A stretch of DNA of 62,000 bases from Lingula anatina (taxonomy: Eukaryota > Brachiopoda > Lingulata > Lingulida > Lingulidae), in the NCBI RefSeq assembly GCF_001039355.2, contig NW_019774792.1, forward strand, positions 377,295 to 439,294, in the 5' to 3' direction. Position 1 is the first letter of the stretch; every line of letters starts with the position of its first letter. The notes under the pieces are model-generated. The model had not been told where the DNA came from. It saw only the letters and a list, made by a program, of their open reading frames with translations, and did not search any database. Positions 10,326-23,925 of this stretch are shown piece by piece. Both the position numbers and the translations under genes were made by a program.

Positions 10326-12272
10326 GCTGTAGACTTCATTAACTTTTTTATTGCTGAAAATTCAGATTTCTCGTCCATCTTGTTTGGTAACTTGTGCACA
10401 GGTTATCGTGACAAACATGATGCACCAGTGATATAAAATTCATCCAGGTAGTAATCGTAGGGATAAGACTAGTTCTCACTGAAAAAGCAGGAAAATTGAC
10501 CGGGGGTCCAGGGAACATGATTCACAAGAATGACCCAAATGACCCTGAAAAAATCGGAAAAGTCTCATCAGTTTAATACTGTTAATATACCCCAGAAAAT
10601 TGCAAATTTTACTAAGGCAAATTTTCAGTTCTGCAAGTACAGCCTTTGTTGGAGAAATATAATGTAATTGAAACTGCACCTTGTCTACATTGGGGCAAAT
10701 ATTTCTCAGACAAAGGTCATTCTTCCAGAATTATGCAGACAATACCTTGGTGACACTGTCTGATTTAGATGCTGTTTTACAAATGGGATGCTGAGGTGAT
10801 AGTTTTGCAGGATGGCAGGATGGCAAAAGAGAAAAAAAGAATCAAACTGGCGCATGAATCAGTACAAAAGGACAGCAATTGCAGCTGATATCTTAACCCT
10901 CCCTCCACTCAAGGTGCTATGTTTTCCCTTGATGTGGGTATAATTGATAGCATTTAAAGCTCTTAAAGTGACTAAAGCCAGTATTTTGAAATGCATCCTA
11001 AGAGCATGAAGCTTTTAAAACATATATTGACATATAAATGGCCTTAATCAATATGGAAAAAAATAATCATATTCACCGCCTCCTGTTCAACCTTAGTGGT
11101 CAGCTATCTTAACACAGTTTGAAAATGATGCAGGCTCTTGTGTCAGATCCGACCTGAGACTCTTGCAATCTTCAGAAGTTTAAAGCACTATTTAAGCAGG
11201 AATTTATATCATTTACCTTTTTTCAAAATTGTTAAAGAGTTATGGTGAGTATCAGAAAAAGAAGATGCAAGGTTGGAAAGTTGGGGGGAGGGGTAATGTT
11301 GTTTACCCTGTGGAAAATCCATTAAATTTGAGATTTTATTGGGAAAACCCTGGCTTCTGGCTTGTAATGCTTTAACATAGGACTATTTGAAGTTTATGAC
11401 CTGCAGTGAGCACCTAGCAAATAAAACATAAGGGTGAGGCAACTGACTTGCCTCTCCATTAATCATTATATGAATAAAATAAAATCATATATCCTTTCTC
11501 ATTACATTAGATTAGATTAGATTAGCATTGATTTCTGATTCAGATTCCTACTGGATCCTTATCGGACTCTTCCTCCAAAACTAACTTGTGACTTCCGATA
11601 TGTTAATTTTGGACCTATAATTGTCATATTTGAGTTCCTGGTCATCCCACTACTTGTCTAATCTGTTCTTAAAAGAGCCAAGGCTTTTTGCCCTGACAAC
11701 TTGATAGGGTAGGCTATTCCATATTTGTGTTGTACGCACAGTGAAGCTGTATTTTCTCAAGTCTAATTTGGCTCTTTGAGGGAATAGCTTGAAACAATTT
11801 CCTCTATTACCAGACCTATGTGAATGACTGGACCATAATTTAATAAAGTCTCTAGTTGATTTGTCGTATATCCCAGTGACTAGTTTGTACTGTACATCTC
11901 AATCATGTCCCCTCTCACCCTCCTATAGCTAAGTGTTGGTAGCCCAAGTTTACGTAATCTTTCTGGGTAACTAAGGTTATTCATACCCGGTAGCTGTTTT
12001 GTAGCCCTACGCTGCACTCCCTCGATTTGATCAATGAATTTGCTCTTGTGTAGTGCCTATGCTGAGCTTGCATAATCCAGGTGAGTACGTACAAGTGATT
12101 TGTAGAGAGGAAGGAATGTCTTAGAGTTCAAATGTTGAAATATTCTTCTGATAATTGCGAACATAGAGTTGGCCTTCCTGCATTTTTCACTAATATATTT
12201 TTCAAAGCTTAAATTATTATCATTTATAACTCCTAAATCCTCCTACATATTTGCCTTTCTTATACAGCAGAC
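10326..12272. repeat. Duplicated block, copy A (partner at 12465-14330)
   Basis: Starts GCTGTAGACTTCATTAAC and ends TATACAGCAGAC at the N gap. It matches copy B along its length with substitutions and indels of up to tens of bases. Keeps a 15-base LINE coding segment that copy B lacks. Confidence 0.9.
11506..12272 (-). mobile_element. 5'-truncated CR1/Jockey-like LINE, copy A
   Basis: The minus strand encodes decayed reverse-transcriptase C-terminal sequence: SLVRTHLDYAS, FIDQIEGVQRRATKQL, RRVRGD and TVRTTQIWNSLPYQVV motifs. The 3' end is four ATTAG units (read CTAAT on the element strand), a short-repeat tail typical of CR1-like LINEs. Frameshifts are present; it is cut at the N gap. Confidence 0.8.
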
Positions 12273-12312
12273 NNNNNNNNNNNNNNNNNNNNNNNNNNNN
12301 NNNNNNNNNNNN
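12273..12312. other. Sequence gap, 40 N
   Basis: The gap is followed by poly-A. Copy B at the same place (14331-14372) has a poly-A tract, so a homopolymer probably stopped the read or contig. Confidence 0.95.
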
Positions 12313-12464
12313 AAAAAAAAAAAAATGTATAAGTAGAATGTTAAATGTGCAAATGTTATTAAATGCCAGGCATGTATCACTTTGTTATATGCCTGCTGTC
12401 AAGATGTCAAAATGAAGCCAGCTAATTTTCTTTCATCCCTGCACCATTAATTTACTAGTGATGT

Positions 12465-14330
12465 GCTGTAGACTTCATTAACTTTTTTATTGCTGAAAAT
12501 TCAGATTTCTCGTCCATCTTGATTGGCAACTTGTGCACAGGTTATCATGACAAACATGATGCACCAGTGATATAAAATTCATCCAGGTAGTAATCGTAGG
12601 GATAAGACTAGTCCTCACTGAAAAAGCAGGAAAATTGGCCAGGGGTCCAGGGAACATGATTCACAAGAATGACCCAAATGACCCTGAAAAAGTCGGAAAA
12701 GTCTCATCAGTGTAATACTGTAAATATACCCCAGAAAATTACAAATTTTACAAAGGCAAATTTTCAGTTCTGCAAGTACAGCCTTTGTTGGAGAAATATA
12801 ATGTAATTGAAACTGCACCTTGTCTACATTGGGGCAAATATTTCTCAGACAAAGGTCATTATTTCAGAATTATGCAGACAATACCTTAGTGACACTGTCT
12901 GATTTAGATGCTGTTTTACAAATGGGATGCTGAGGTGATAGTTTTGCAGGATGGCAGGAAGTAAAAGAGAAATAAAGAATCAAACTGGCACACGATTCCT
13001 CCCTCCACTCAAGGTGCTATGTTTTCCCTTGATGTGAGTATAATTGATAGCATTTAAAGCTCTTAAAGTGACTAAAGCCAGTATTTTGAATGCATCCTAA
13101 GAGCATGAAGCTTTTAAAACATATATTGACATAAAAATGCCCTTTATCAATATGGAAAAAATAATCATATTCACCGCCTCCTATACAAACTTAGTGGTCA
13201 ACCATCTTAACACAGTTTGAAAATGATGCAGGCTCTTGCAATCTTCAGAAGTTTAAAGCACGGTTTAAGCAGGAATTTAAATCATTTGCCTTTTTTTCAA
13301 AATTGTTAAAGAGTTATGGTGAGTATCAGAAAAAGAAGATCCAAGGTTGGAAAGTTGGGGGGAGGGGTAATGTTGTTTACCCTGTGGAAAATCCATTAAA
13401 TTTGAGATTTTATTGGGAAAACCCTGGCTTCCGGCTTGTAATGCTTTAACATAGGACTATTTGAAGTTTAGCACCTAGCAAATAAAACATAAGGGTGAGG
13501 CAACTGACTTGCCTCTCCATTAATCATTATATGAATAAAATAAAATCATATATCCTTTCTCATTACATTAGATTAGATTAGATTAGATTAGATTAGCGTT
13601 GATTTCCGATTCAGATTCCTACTGGATCCTTATCGGACTCTTCCTCCAAAACTAACTTGTGACTTCCGATGATGTTAATTTCGGACCTATAATTGTCATA
13701 TTTGAGTTCCTGGTCATCTACCACTTGTCTAATCTGTTCTGAAAAGAGCCGAGGCTTTTTGCCCTGACAACTTGATAGGGTAGGCTATTCCATATTTGTG
13801 TTGTACGCACAGTGAAGCTGTATTTTCTCAAGTCTAATTGGGCTCTTTGAGGGAATATGAAACAATTTCCTCTATTACAAGACCTATGTGAATGACTGGA
13901 CCATAATTTAATAAAGTCTCTAGTTGATTTGTCGTATATCCCAGTGACTAGTTTGTACATCTCAATCATGTCCCCTCTCACCCTCCTATAGCTACAAACC
14001 TGTAAGTGTTGGTAACCCAAGTTTACGTAACCTTTCTGGGTAACTAAGGTTATTCATACCCAGTAGCTGTTTTGTAGCCCTACGCTGATCAATGAATTTG
14101 CTCTTGTGTGGTGCCCATGCTGAGCTTGCATAATCCAGGTGAGTACGTACAAGTGATTTGTAGAGAGGAAGGAATGTCTTAGAGTTCAAATGTTGAAATA
14201 TTCTTCTGATAATTGCGAACATAGAGTTGGCCTTCCTGCATTTTTCACTAATATATTTTTCAAAGCTTAAATTATTATCATTTATAACTCCTAAATCCTC
14301 CTACATATTTGCCTTTCTTATACAGCAGAC
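12465..14330. repeat. Duplicated block, copy B (partner at 10326-12272)
   Basis: Same content and order as copy A, a few percent diverged, with six rather than four ATTAG units and several deletions. Allelic copies laid in tandem or a real tandem duplication would both fit. Confidence 0.9.
13567..14330 (-). mobile_element. 5'-truncated CR1/Jockey-like LINE, copy B
   Basis: Encodes (with breaks) an upstream stretch SFEKYISEKCRKANS, then MFAIIRRIFQHLNSKTFLPL, LVRTHLDYASSAWAPHKS and a terminal WNSLPYQVVRAKSLGSFQNR. Lacks five residues present in copy A and has a stop just before the DLGVIND motif, so it is dead. Its 3' tail is six ATTAG units on the plus strand. Confidence 0.85.
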
Positions 14331-14864
14331 AAAAAACAGTTATCAAAAAAAAAAAAAAAAAAAAAAAAAAAGAATATTAAAAATAATAATAAACAAATGA
14401 AATACAATGCATAAATAAAACAAAAGGTTGAACATACCCCCTACCTCCCCCCCCCCCTAAAATCCTAGCTTCCACCTGGTTCATTAGCTGTCACTCGTAA
14501 ACAATCTCTACTTACAGTATAACAATTATCTAAATCATCTAACAGTCAGCTGTGTAAAGGCTCTCATTCAGTCACTACCTGGACCCTTATCGTCATAAAT
14601 ATTTAATAATGGCATATTTCACATTGGCGACGTGTACAAATGGATGATAACACACCTGTCGTGAACGACCCTAATACACAGAAAAGCCGCAAGAGTGAGA
14701 TTTGCTCCACAAAATTTTCCCAAAATATGCAATATTATGTATTCTGTCAATTTTTGGGTAACATACTTTGCTCGAATATCTCTCTGTTTGCCAGGGGAAC
14801 CTATACCTGACGAATATGCGTCTTCAAATGAATGATCAGAATTTCCCGGGAATTCATCTCTCAC
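14331..14864. other. Poly-A tract and flank, no gene
   Basis: A poly-A tract at about 14345-14372 and a C run near 14450. No coding exon recognised. Confidence 0.5.
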
Positions 14865-15690
14865 CTGGTGACCTTGCTCTGCAAGATAGACGTCACTTAT
14901 CCAAGAGGAGCCACTTAATTTCCAGGTACTTGAATAAAATTCTAAATGACTCATATTCTTGATGTTCAGCAAGCGCTTTCATACTCCCCTGTCTAAGAGA
15001 TATTCTGGAATTTAATATAACAAGTCGATTTCTATTGAATACCTAGAATTTCTGAGATATTTCAACGGAATTTATAGCGCCCTCTATTGTCATTCCTCGG
15101 ATGCGTTCAATACTGGGAGGACAGAAAATCTATTCATATGAAAATGTGTTGCAAATAGACGACATCCGGAGGGGACGGAATGGCATACTTTCGTTAACAG
15201 GGACCAGTTTCCTCGAGTCTTGGGCTGTGATTAAAACATAAACAAGATAGAAAATAATATTCGAGAGTGGGGATAACAAAGGTGAGTAGGACTGTCGCAT
15301 AAAAATTACGTTTCCGCTTCAATATTCCGAGGGAAGTGGGACACTTTGAAAAGTTCCGGAAAACTTTTCACGGAGTTCTCGACAACTTTTGGAGTTACAT
15401 CAAAGTTACTTTTTAGTTGTTTTCAGCCCTAATTTTTGTTTTGGATTATCACGAGATGTATGGACAGTAAGATAGGAGAAGTAGACTATCAACAGGTGGC
15501 CCTTTTCGAGGGATGGGCGCCTAGATTAACAGGACATTAAGCTGACCTTTGGAACCTATCCTCCTGGAAGTAGGTCAAACGGCGTGTTCATTTCACCGGT
15601 GTGGGATCGTAGTTCGGGGAAGTGACGGGCGGGTGCAGAGTCTGCCGACAATCGTGAAATGTGCATTGATGGTTATTTCTTGGAATTTAG
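14865..15690. promoter_or_regulatory. Putative bidirectional promoter and first exons of arylsulfatase (-) and zinc-finger gene (+)
   Basis: CpG dinucleotides are dense over about 15.0-15.66 kb compared with the AT-rich flanks. Strong donors face outward: minus-strand CACCAG/GTGAGA (exon edge 14865), and plus-strand ACAAAG/GTGAGT (about 15275) and ATTTAG/GTAAGC (exon edge 15690). Both neighbouring genes need an upstream noncoding exon, shown by acceptors at 8268 and 29045. The simplest reading is head-to-head transcription from this region. No TATA box was noted. No transcript data support the exact ends. Confidence 0.45.
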
Positions 15691-18600
15691 GTAAGCTGAG
15701 CAGAAAAGTTAAAACTGGATTTTTTTAAGCACGTGAAGAGTTCCAGACGTGTCAAGAGTTGGAGATGCATAGTTTATGCGTTGTAGACAAGGTAGTTAGC
15801 AAACTTATATCTCACCTGGGTGACCTATCAGCTCTCATAATGTTTATTTAGTATTTTAACATCAGATACATTTATTTTAAGTACATGACATACATTTCTT
15901 TGGCTGCTGGCATATTTTGCATACATTTGCACACAGGTGTTCATTTTGGGCCTTCATTTTTTTTCAATAAAAAATAAAGTTCTATTTGTAAGACAATTTA
16001 GTTACAGTATATCCTCTGCCAACATAATCAAAAGACAATTGCATGGCATGAAAGTGAAAGTTTACTTTCAGAATCATGTAATATTGATTTTATTTGCACA
16101 GAGTTATTTGTTTGCACAGGTAGTCTTAATGTAGATTCATATGTTGCCTGACCTATGTCCAGCCTCCGCAGCAGTGACCATAGGTATGTAGCGCTTGGTT
16201 GGACACAGGTGGTTTCTATACTCTGGTGTCTTTTATATACAGAAGCACACGTTGAAAGCAGAGACACCTCTGTGGTGTAAGCTAACCCATATGTAATTAT
16301 AGGACTGGACATTTTCCTAAATGTGTTCAAATTATTAAGTCAAGTTTGATAAAAATCAGCTATTGATTTTATTCTGCTTTTCCTTATTATTTATTTATTT
16401 ATTTATTTTTGTACTTTTTCTATTTGAAAGTCAAACACAGATAACATAGATTACTACTGTGGCATGATTCATTGTCGCATGGATAAATTTATTTATATAA
16501 TAAAAAGTTCATTGGAATCAATTTCTTTTACATTTATTAGTATTATTGGTTGTAGAGACATTTACATGAAATAAATTCATACCACCAAATGGTGTTGAGG
16601 AAGTGTGATTCATGCTTTAAAGTTGGTTGAAATCCACTTTACTTTCATTTTTTCATTTAAGAATTTCATTATGTTTCTTAATGCCTTTTGTGCAATTATA
16701 CCATGGTTCTTAGTATTGATTTTTTTCTGACTAAAAGCGAGACAGTGACTTTTGTTATGTCTGTGATCAGATCAAGGAACTGTCTGGGTGTGTGACAATG
16801 AGAGGCATTTTACTAAGAAGTTGTTTAACTGGTTTTTAGCCATCAGTTGTGTGTGAGAAGTCTATACCTGAGTTGAAGAGGAGTTTTAATTGCTGTGAGA
16901 TTTTGAGTTATTAAATTTTTTCAATGATGATGATGAATAAAGACATGCCATGTATGAAGTTAATTTTGTTTCTACATGATGAGGTGGGACCATCTAGATA
17001 TCTTTTAAAACAAAACTTTTTTCTCACAATCATTAGTGGAATATTATAATATTTTTTGCATGAGAAATATATTTGACTTAATTTTTCTTTATTAATTTCT
17101 TTATATAAGAATAATATACTTCAAACCTATGTGTTTTTTCTAAGTTGGGTTTCTATTAAAGTATGTTTGACTGATATTACCATTTATGGATGTTAGTAAT
17201 GTGGCATTTTCGGGAAACTCCCTAAAATCATGAAGTGGAAAATTGGTCAAATTTTGCATCTGGCAAGTTACTCTTGAATAGTTTGAAAGATTGGAATCCA
17301 CCAATTTTTCCACTTTTATTTTAGGGATGGAGTTGTTGGTATAATGTAATTTATGTTGGTTTTACAGTTTTATTTTACTATGTACTAGTGCTAGAATTGT
17401 TTGCCTGTAAATATCATTTTGAGAAATAGTTGCATCCATACCCATGTAATCTTTTCTGATGGGTTGATATTTATCATGCATGTTTAAATATATATATATA
17501 GAGATAAATGTCTGAAGACTTGAGATAACATAAATTAAGTAAAGTTAGCAATTGTGCTTGTGAAATATTGCAAAATTCCAGGGTTTTGGATTAAAAGATA
17601 AAGTGAAAGTAGAATTTGTTAAGCTTTAAATGAATAAGAAACCACTCCTCTATGACACATGCGAAAGAAAAAAAAATCTGGTGAGAGACACTGACAACAT
17701 AAGACGAGGTATATGTAGCGAAATCCGGTGACTCATACAACCCTTTCTCCATATTTATCTAGCTATCAGGTTGTAGGCATGGTCTTTCAAGGTAGCTCAA
17801 TTCCTTTGCTGCCTCACTTGTCGCTTGGAAGACCTATTCATCTCCCTCCTAGTTGGTCATATTGATTTTTACCTGGGCCCCGTTCCCATTGTTCTCTTGT
17901 GGGCTCAATTGTATACGGAGGTACAGGGCTATGCTGCAATTTCAAAGGAATAATAACAGCAGTATAATAAAGTCTCAGGTTACGTCTCTGGCTGGTATAG
18001 TGGGTCTTTCTTAGACTCAGGGTATGGGTATTGTGTGAATGAAGTTCAAGGAATTCCCAATTAATGGGGGACACTTAATGCACACCTTGGGCTCTGAATT
18101 GCATTCCACTTCTGTCTGTGGGGTTTGTAGTTGATCAATTCACTGAGGGAAGATTGAAAGGAGCTACAGGTGTCTTTTGAAATACTTGACCAGGGCTGTC
18201 TTTAAAAGTGTGCAAGGACCTGAAAAGGGACTCTCAGCCTGAAGAACTAAGACTGACAGTTCACTGAATTATACTATAGTCACTGAGAACTTGGCTAGTT
18301 ATCCATTTTGAAGGGCCCCGAGTATTGCAGTCTAGGTTTTTTTCTGTATTTATGATACAAAACATCAGGGCCCCTTGTAAGAAAGGATAAAAAGCGGAAA
18401 AGAAAACTACCATTTGTCATTGATAAAAAAATTAACTTGAGAAAAAATGGGTAAGGCCATTGTTTTTGGCAAATAAACAAATTTTTATTTAAGTAGGAAT
18501 AGGTTGACAAACAATAAGAATGTTTTTTTTTTTTCATATGAAAGCAAAGTGATGTATTTTGCTGTTCTTAGCTAGTAAAATATTTGAAGTCCAAATGCCG

Positions 18601-21600
18601 AAAAGTAAGTCATGTGGAATAAATGACTGAAAGCAGTATAAAATTAGCAATTTTTGGTTATCATTTTTCTTAAATGTAGCTAACTGTTACAGCAATTTGC
18701 AAAAATGTTAAAAATAGCCTTGCTATTATGATTGTAGTTTAGTAGGAAAAAAAGAGGTGATATAAAACAGTGGAATAGGTCAGTTGACTATTTCAACCAA
18801 CTGGAATGAAGAATTATATCAGAATAAAAGTGTAATTGATACAGACAAGAAAGCAGGATATTTTTTATATTATAATTTTTCATTTCTTATAAATCTCATA
18901 TGTGCAAATTATCCTTAAACAATGCAAAAACTAAAGAAGGCTTCATATACACTTTTATTCCTAATAGTACTAATGCACTGTGTCATGTGACATATAGGTT
19001 TTTTTACCTCCACAGGTGAAGCACCTCATGTTACTCTAGAGAGAAAGAACAGAATGAATTTTTTTCTTCATTTTGGAAACAACAAAATATTATTATGGAA
19101 AAGAACAAAATAAAGTATATAGCTCTCATTGCATATTCTTTCTAGTCTGCTATGTTTAAAGTATCTTTTGCTACAACTCCTTGAGTCTACCAGAAAAACA
19201 AAATTGAAACATTAAAAAATTGATGTGTGGGTATGGAGAGATAAAATCTACAGAGAATAGGAAGGATTAATATAAAGAGGGCTTTGCTAAAACAGGCAGC
19301 CTGCTCATTTCAGTATCTTACAAGGTTAGAAAGGAGTTAACTTATGCCCTACTAATTGAGTTGGCATCAGATATTTTTCTCTTTTATTTGATTTTTATTA
19401 GTATTTATTTTCTTCATTATATTGTTATTACCCATTAAACAGATATCCCTTAGAATGTATTCATATAGAATGATATGACAAATAAGATAAGGTGACAAAA
19501 GCATGGCACTATATATTAAAAATGGATTTTTCTGCTCTGGGGTTACAGTAGTTTTTTTTTTTTTTAATTGTCTGGGAGGAGGGAAGGGGCGTGGACGTTT
19601 CTATTTTACCAAATTAAATATTAGAAACACGACAATTTTGTGTGAAAAAATCAGATATTGTTTTTGTTCTTTTAGCCGTAGGCAACTACTTTATGATTTT
19701 GGTATTTCTCAATGCTGGTGTGAGCCTCGAAGCCATAAAGAAGAGCATGTTTGTTACCATTTGCGTGAAAATGTCTTTACCTTTTAAGCATCCTGTGATC
19801 CCAAAGAGGAAACGTAGACTGAACGTTCATAACAGTCCAGTTTCTGGATCAGAGATATGCAGAAGAGGGCCCTTAATGGGTATTGCTATCACTCTAGTTG
19901 TAGGGTTAGACAGGTCTTCACATGTTAAACTTGTGAATGCGACAGAGATAACTTGTTTAAAGTGACTTTTAGAAACTAAGCTATTAGTATTTTACCAAGT
20001 CTATCAATTGAGTACAGTTTACTTTTTGGCCATCTATAAATTTGTATGGAGTATTTTTGATGTCACTTGCACTAAAGGGAATTTGTATGTTGTGGATCTA
20101 TCAGGCAATAATTTTTTATATTCTCTTTGAGGATATAAAGTCTCTTGATCAAAAATGTAGGTGGCATAAGACCCTAAAACCAGTCCTATAGGCAGCAATT
20201 TAATAGTGGTGGGGGTTCTTTTTCTGTAATACTGTACCTTTTACCATAAAACCTTCAAGCATCTGCATCAAATTTTAACCCAGAGTGGACCTTCTCGATT
20301 GCTCTTATTAAAATGTTCTAAATTCAACTTACTTTATAAATCTGAGTTGAAAATTATGAAAGTAACTTTATTATTAATTTGTTTATTTATTTATTGATTT
20401 ATTTATATTTTCTCATTGTTTTCCATAGTTTGCTTATTGACTAGTTGTACCAAATTTTAGTCGACCTTGAGGTCATGGTATCTTAAAAAAATAAAAATGG
20501 CTTTTCAGTTGAGGGTAATTTAGTTTGACCATTGCCATGAATAAATACCCTTGACTTTTGAAGATGTGATCTGTTATTCCCAATACCTGTAGTAAACAAA
20601 ACATGCATATGGGCATTTATGCTTGTGTGTACATGCACTTACACACAACACATTGACTGACTAATTCTGTGTACTAAATATAATATCTCATCTGTCACTG
20701 AAAAAAAAAAACTCATTCATAAATTACCATACAGACTATGACTTTTCCTTCCTTAAGGAGGTTCTTTTTTCAATTTAAGAGATTAAAAAGGGTTCAAAAG
20801 CCTGCACATGGAGGGTGTTAAAGGAAGTGTAGTTTTCTTCTTGTCACCAATATTACTAGGAAAGGATTTTCCCAGAAACCAGAAAGAAAGTTGACATTAA
20901 ATAATATTGATTGGTTTAATGATATAGAAACTGTTATTGAAGTGACACAAATTGCTTTTATTCCAAGTAATGAGGGCATTAAAAAAAAGACATAGTGTAA
21001 TATTGTTTTTCTAGGTTTGTATGAAAGCGATAGTTTCTCAGAATCGTCACTTACTGTTAATTCCAAGTGATGGTCTCTCCCCCCCCCTCCCCATTTCACA
21101 GGAGTTGATACTGCAGTAGACTGCTTTTCTAGGTAGTACACTTATCATTTAAAAGAATATATTCCTGGGATTAGGTTTTCCTGGAAAGCAAAAAGAAACT
21201 ACTGAATACGGGAAGGTTAAGCTAACCACAACTTCAAGGCAACAAATGGTTGCAGACGCATTGGCTTCATAGGGAGTGGTAAGTGGGAGATTTTGTGCGT
21301 TGTTTGGTATTTGAATGTGCAGCATGCAAGAGCATGTGTGTGTTTCAGGTAGGTACGTGAGACTCATGGTGAATTTTATATTTCCGAGCAAAACAATGGC
21401 TGCCTTACCGTTGGACGGTCCCATAAGATTCTGAAAACAGCCTCTCAGCCGAAGAGCATAAAACTGTTTATTTTATTTAACAAGAAGTTAAAAAAAAAAT
21501 GGATCATGAAGTGGAAGGTGAATTTCCAGTCAGTTTGTGGCTTTGTACTTCTTAGCAGATATTGTCGTTGTGAGTCTTAGGGGCCATTTCAGAGTGAGAT

Positions 21601-21785
21601 AGGTTGCAACAGCTAATGCACACGAACTCTACAAATTTACCGACTGACAAACCTCCCCTTGGCAGAGAAGAATACTTAGTGTAGAGAAGCTGGTGATTAT
21701 GTGAGTACACCAGAAACAAAAGAGGTATGTTAATCTGATTGCATTCAGAGAGCATCCCCACAGAGTTTGTGCAGAGTAGCTGGTG

Positions 21786-22012
21786 CAGCCTAAGACCCCA
21801 TTTCCAGAGATTAGATCGATCTACTTTAGATCGACCTAACTCCCTGGGGGTTCACGCTAAATAGCTGTCAGCTGAGCGGACACAAAAGTTAATTACCCCC
21901 TTACAGCTTGTACTAAACGGAACGTACATTTAAGCCGGATTATCTGACAGTAATCTAGTGAGACTCCCCGCGGGGATAGATCGATCTAAAAGCTCTGGGA
22001 ATACAGCCTAAG
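21786..22012. mobile_element. MITE with 9-bp target duplication
   Basis: CAGCCTAAG occurs exactly at both ends (21786-21794 and 22004-22012). The 209 bp between carry imperfect inverted termini with a shared CAGAG block and AGATCGATCTA at each end, plus an internal AGATCGACCTA copy. No coding sequence. Flanking repeats of 8-9 bp suggest hAT-, P- or MULE-type mobilisation; which one is not determinable. Confidence 0.75.
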
Positions 22013-23925
22013 TCATTCTGAATGGGCCCATTACCACTGAAAACCAACCTCTCTTTGTGCTTCTGCATGTCTGGTGTGTTTCATGTCCATTTTTTGACGT
22101 AAGTGATGGAACTAAGGTACCATGTTTTTACCTGCGTTGCAGCCCATTTGATAGGTCGGAGATATAATCTTCTTGTTAATCTGCTAACATTTTGCAACTG
22201 AGGTCATTATTACCACAGATTCTGTTAGGTTCAGACTTGCGGCTTCATCTCTTTTCCAACAAAAATACATTTTTCTTAATTCTGCTGTTATTTTCAGATT
22301 ATCTCAAAATGATTGTCATGGAAAGATGGGCAAAAATCCTTTAGCATCTAAGCAATTTACCTTTTTGAGATCAGTTAATATTTCACAAATAAAGAGATAT
22401 GAGTAGTTTTGCATATGTGTAGTGACTTGTGTTAACACATCTTGGCTCTGAGGCATTCTTAGAATGGTGTTTCTGTGGAAATAAAGTGTTGTCAATCGGG
22501 TAACACTTCACTGAAGGAGAATTTTTTTTAATAAACAAGAGTTTCTTTTTAAAAGTGATGTACTTTAAGATAAGGGAAATACTGCTTGAAATCTTTGCTT
22601 TGGCCAGCTTATCTACTGGTCAGCAAAAAGCACTGTTGGAGAAGGTTCTGTGCCCCTCTGTGTACCCATGTCAAGGACATTTTATTGATTTATCACAACT
22701 AAAGATATCCTAATAAAAGAAACAATGTTATCTTTCTAAGAATTTTTTTACTCTGTTTAATGATTACCAAAACTGGGGTAAATGGGAGAAACTATCAAAC
22801 ACCAAACAGGGTAGATGATATTATATAACTGCAACATTCTTAAACTTTGACTTAAAGTTACATATGAAGCAAGTTGATATGTCATATTTTTGCCACTTAA
22901 CCTAATCAAATGCCACAGTATAGTTTCAAATAGCATAACTTGAAGAAACACCAAAGGGTGTCATTTCATATTTCCTGAAAAATTATATTTGAATGGTTTT
23001 TTCTGCTTTTTTCTGCTCTTAAATAACACTCGGTCCTTTTCGCCAAACCTCATTTGAAGAATTATGCCATTGCATGTGCAGCAGTAATGCCTCATGCATT
23101 CCAACGTCATTTGACAGACTCAAGATTTAACCAGATATTTGTAGAAGATGCAGTTTTTATTTTATTTTATTTATTTATTTAATTATTTATTTATTTGCTG
23201 ATCAAGTTAATATGTGGACTTTATTTGAGTTATGTGAGATACTGGTAGTAGAAATTCATGTGTTTTACAGGGAATAACCCTTGCTACATATGTAACTTCA
23301 ATACCATGATGCTCAAGGTATGTCATTACGTAATCGATAAAAGTTGGGAGGTGTCGAGTGTCATAGAAAATGTCATACTATTGTGCAAAAACAAATATAT
23401 AAAGTTTTTACATTTACTGATACATCATACCTTATAAAAGGTCCATGCACATCAGTTGTTTAAAAAAGATTGAACTTTATCATTTTAGATAGAAAGATTA
23501 TATTCAAAAGGTTAAGAGTCTAGAGATTATCATATAGATTTATTAAATAAGTCTGAGTTTAGGTAGACATCCAACTTGATAAATAGAATGAAAATGTGGT
23601 TGAAATTTATTTTAGAATAAAAAACTGGATTGTTCCAAGATTTAACTGGTTAAATTGACTAAATTTTGGTATAAATTTTGGAAATTTCTTTTAATAATAC
23701 CCCGTTTAATTTGATGCAGTGACACATATATAATATACATATAAATACCTATAAAACATAAATGAGAAGATGCTTCCCACTAGTACTACAGGTTATTAAC
23801 AATTTAGGGGAAATCTGAGGAGAAAAACAATATAGAATTAGAAAGATTAAAAAAAAACTGAAGCTGACACTAACACAGTGCAAAATATGACATTTTCTGG
23901 ACTTGACCTTTGAAATCCAGTCAAC

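Larger units (their letters stand above)
8268..14864 (-). other. Probable 5' UTR intron of the arylsulfatase gene
   Basis: No coding exon recognised. It lies between the 5' UTR acceptor at 8268 and a good minus-strand donor next to 14865. It contains a G/GA tract at 9144-9180, a direct repeat at 10179-10325, and a 1.9-kb duplicated block with LINE tails on both sides of a sequence gap. Confidence 0.45.
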
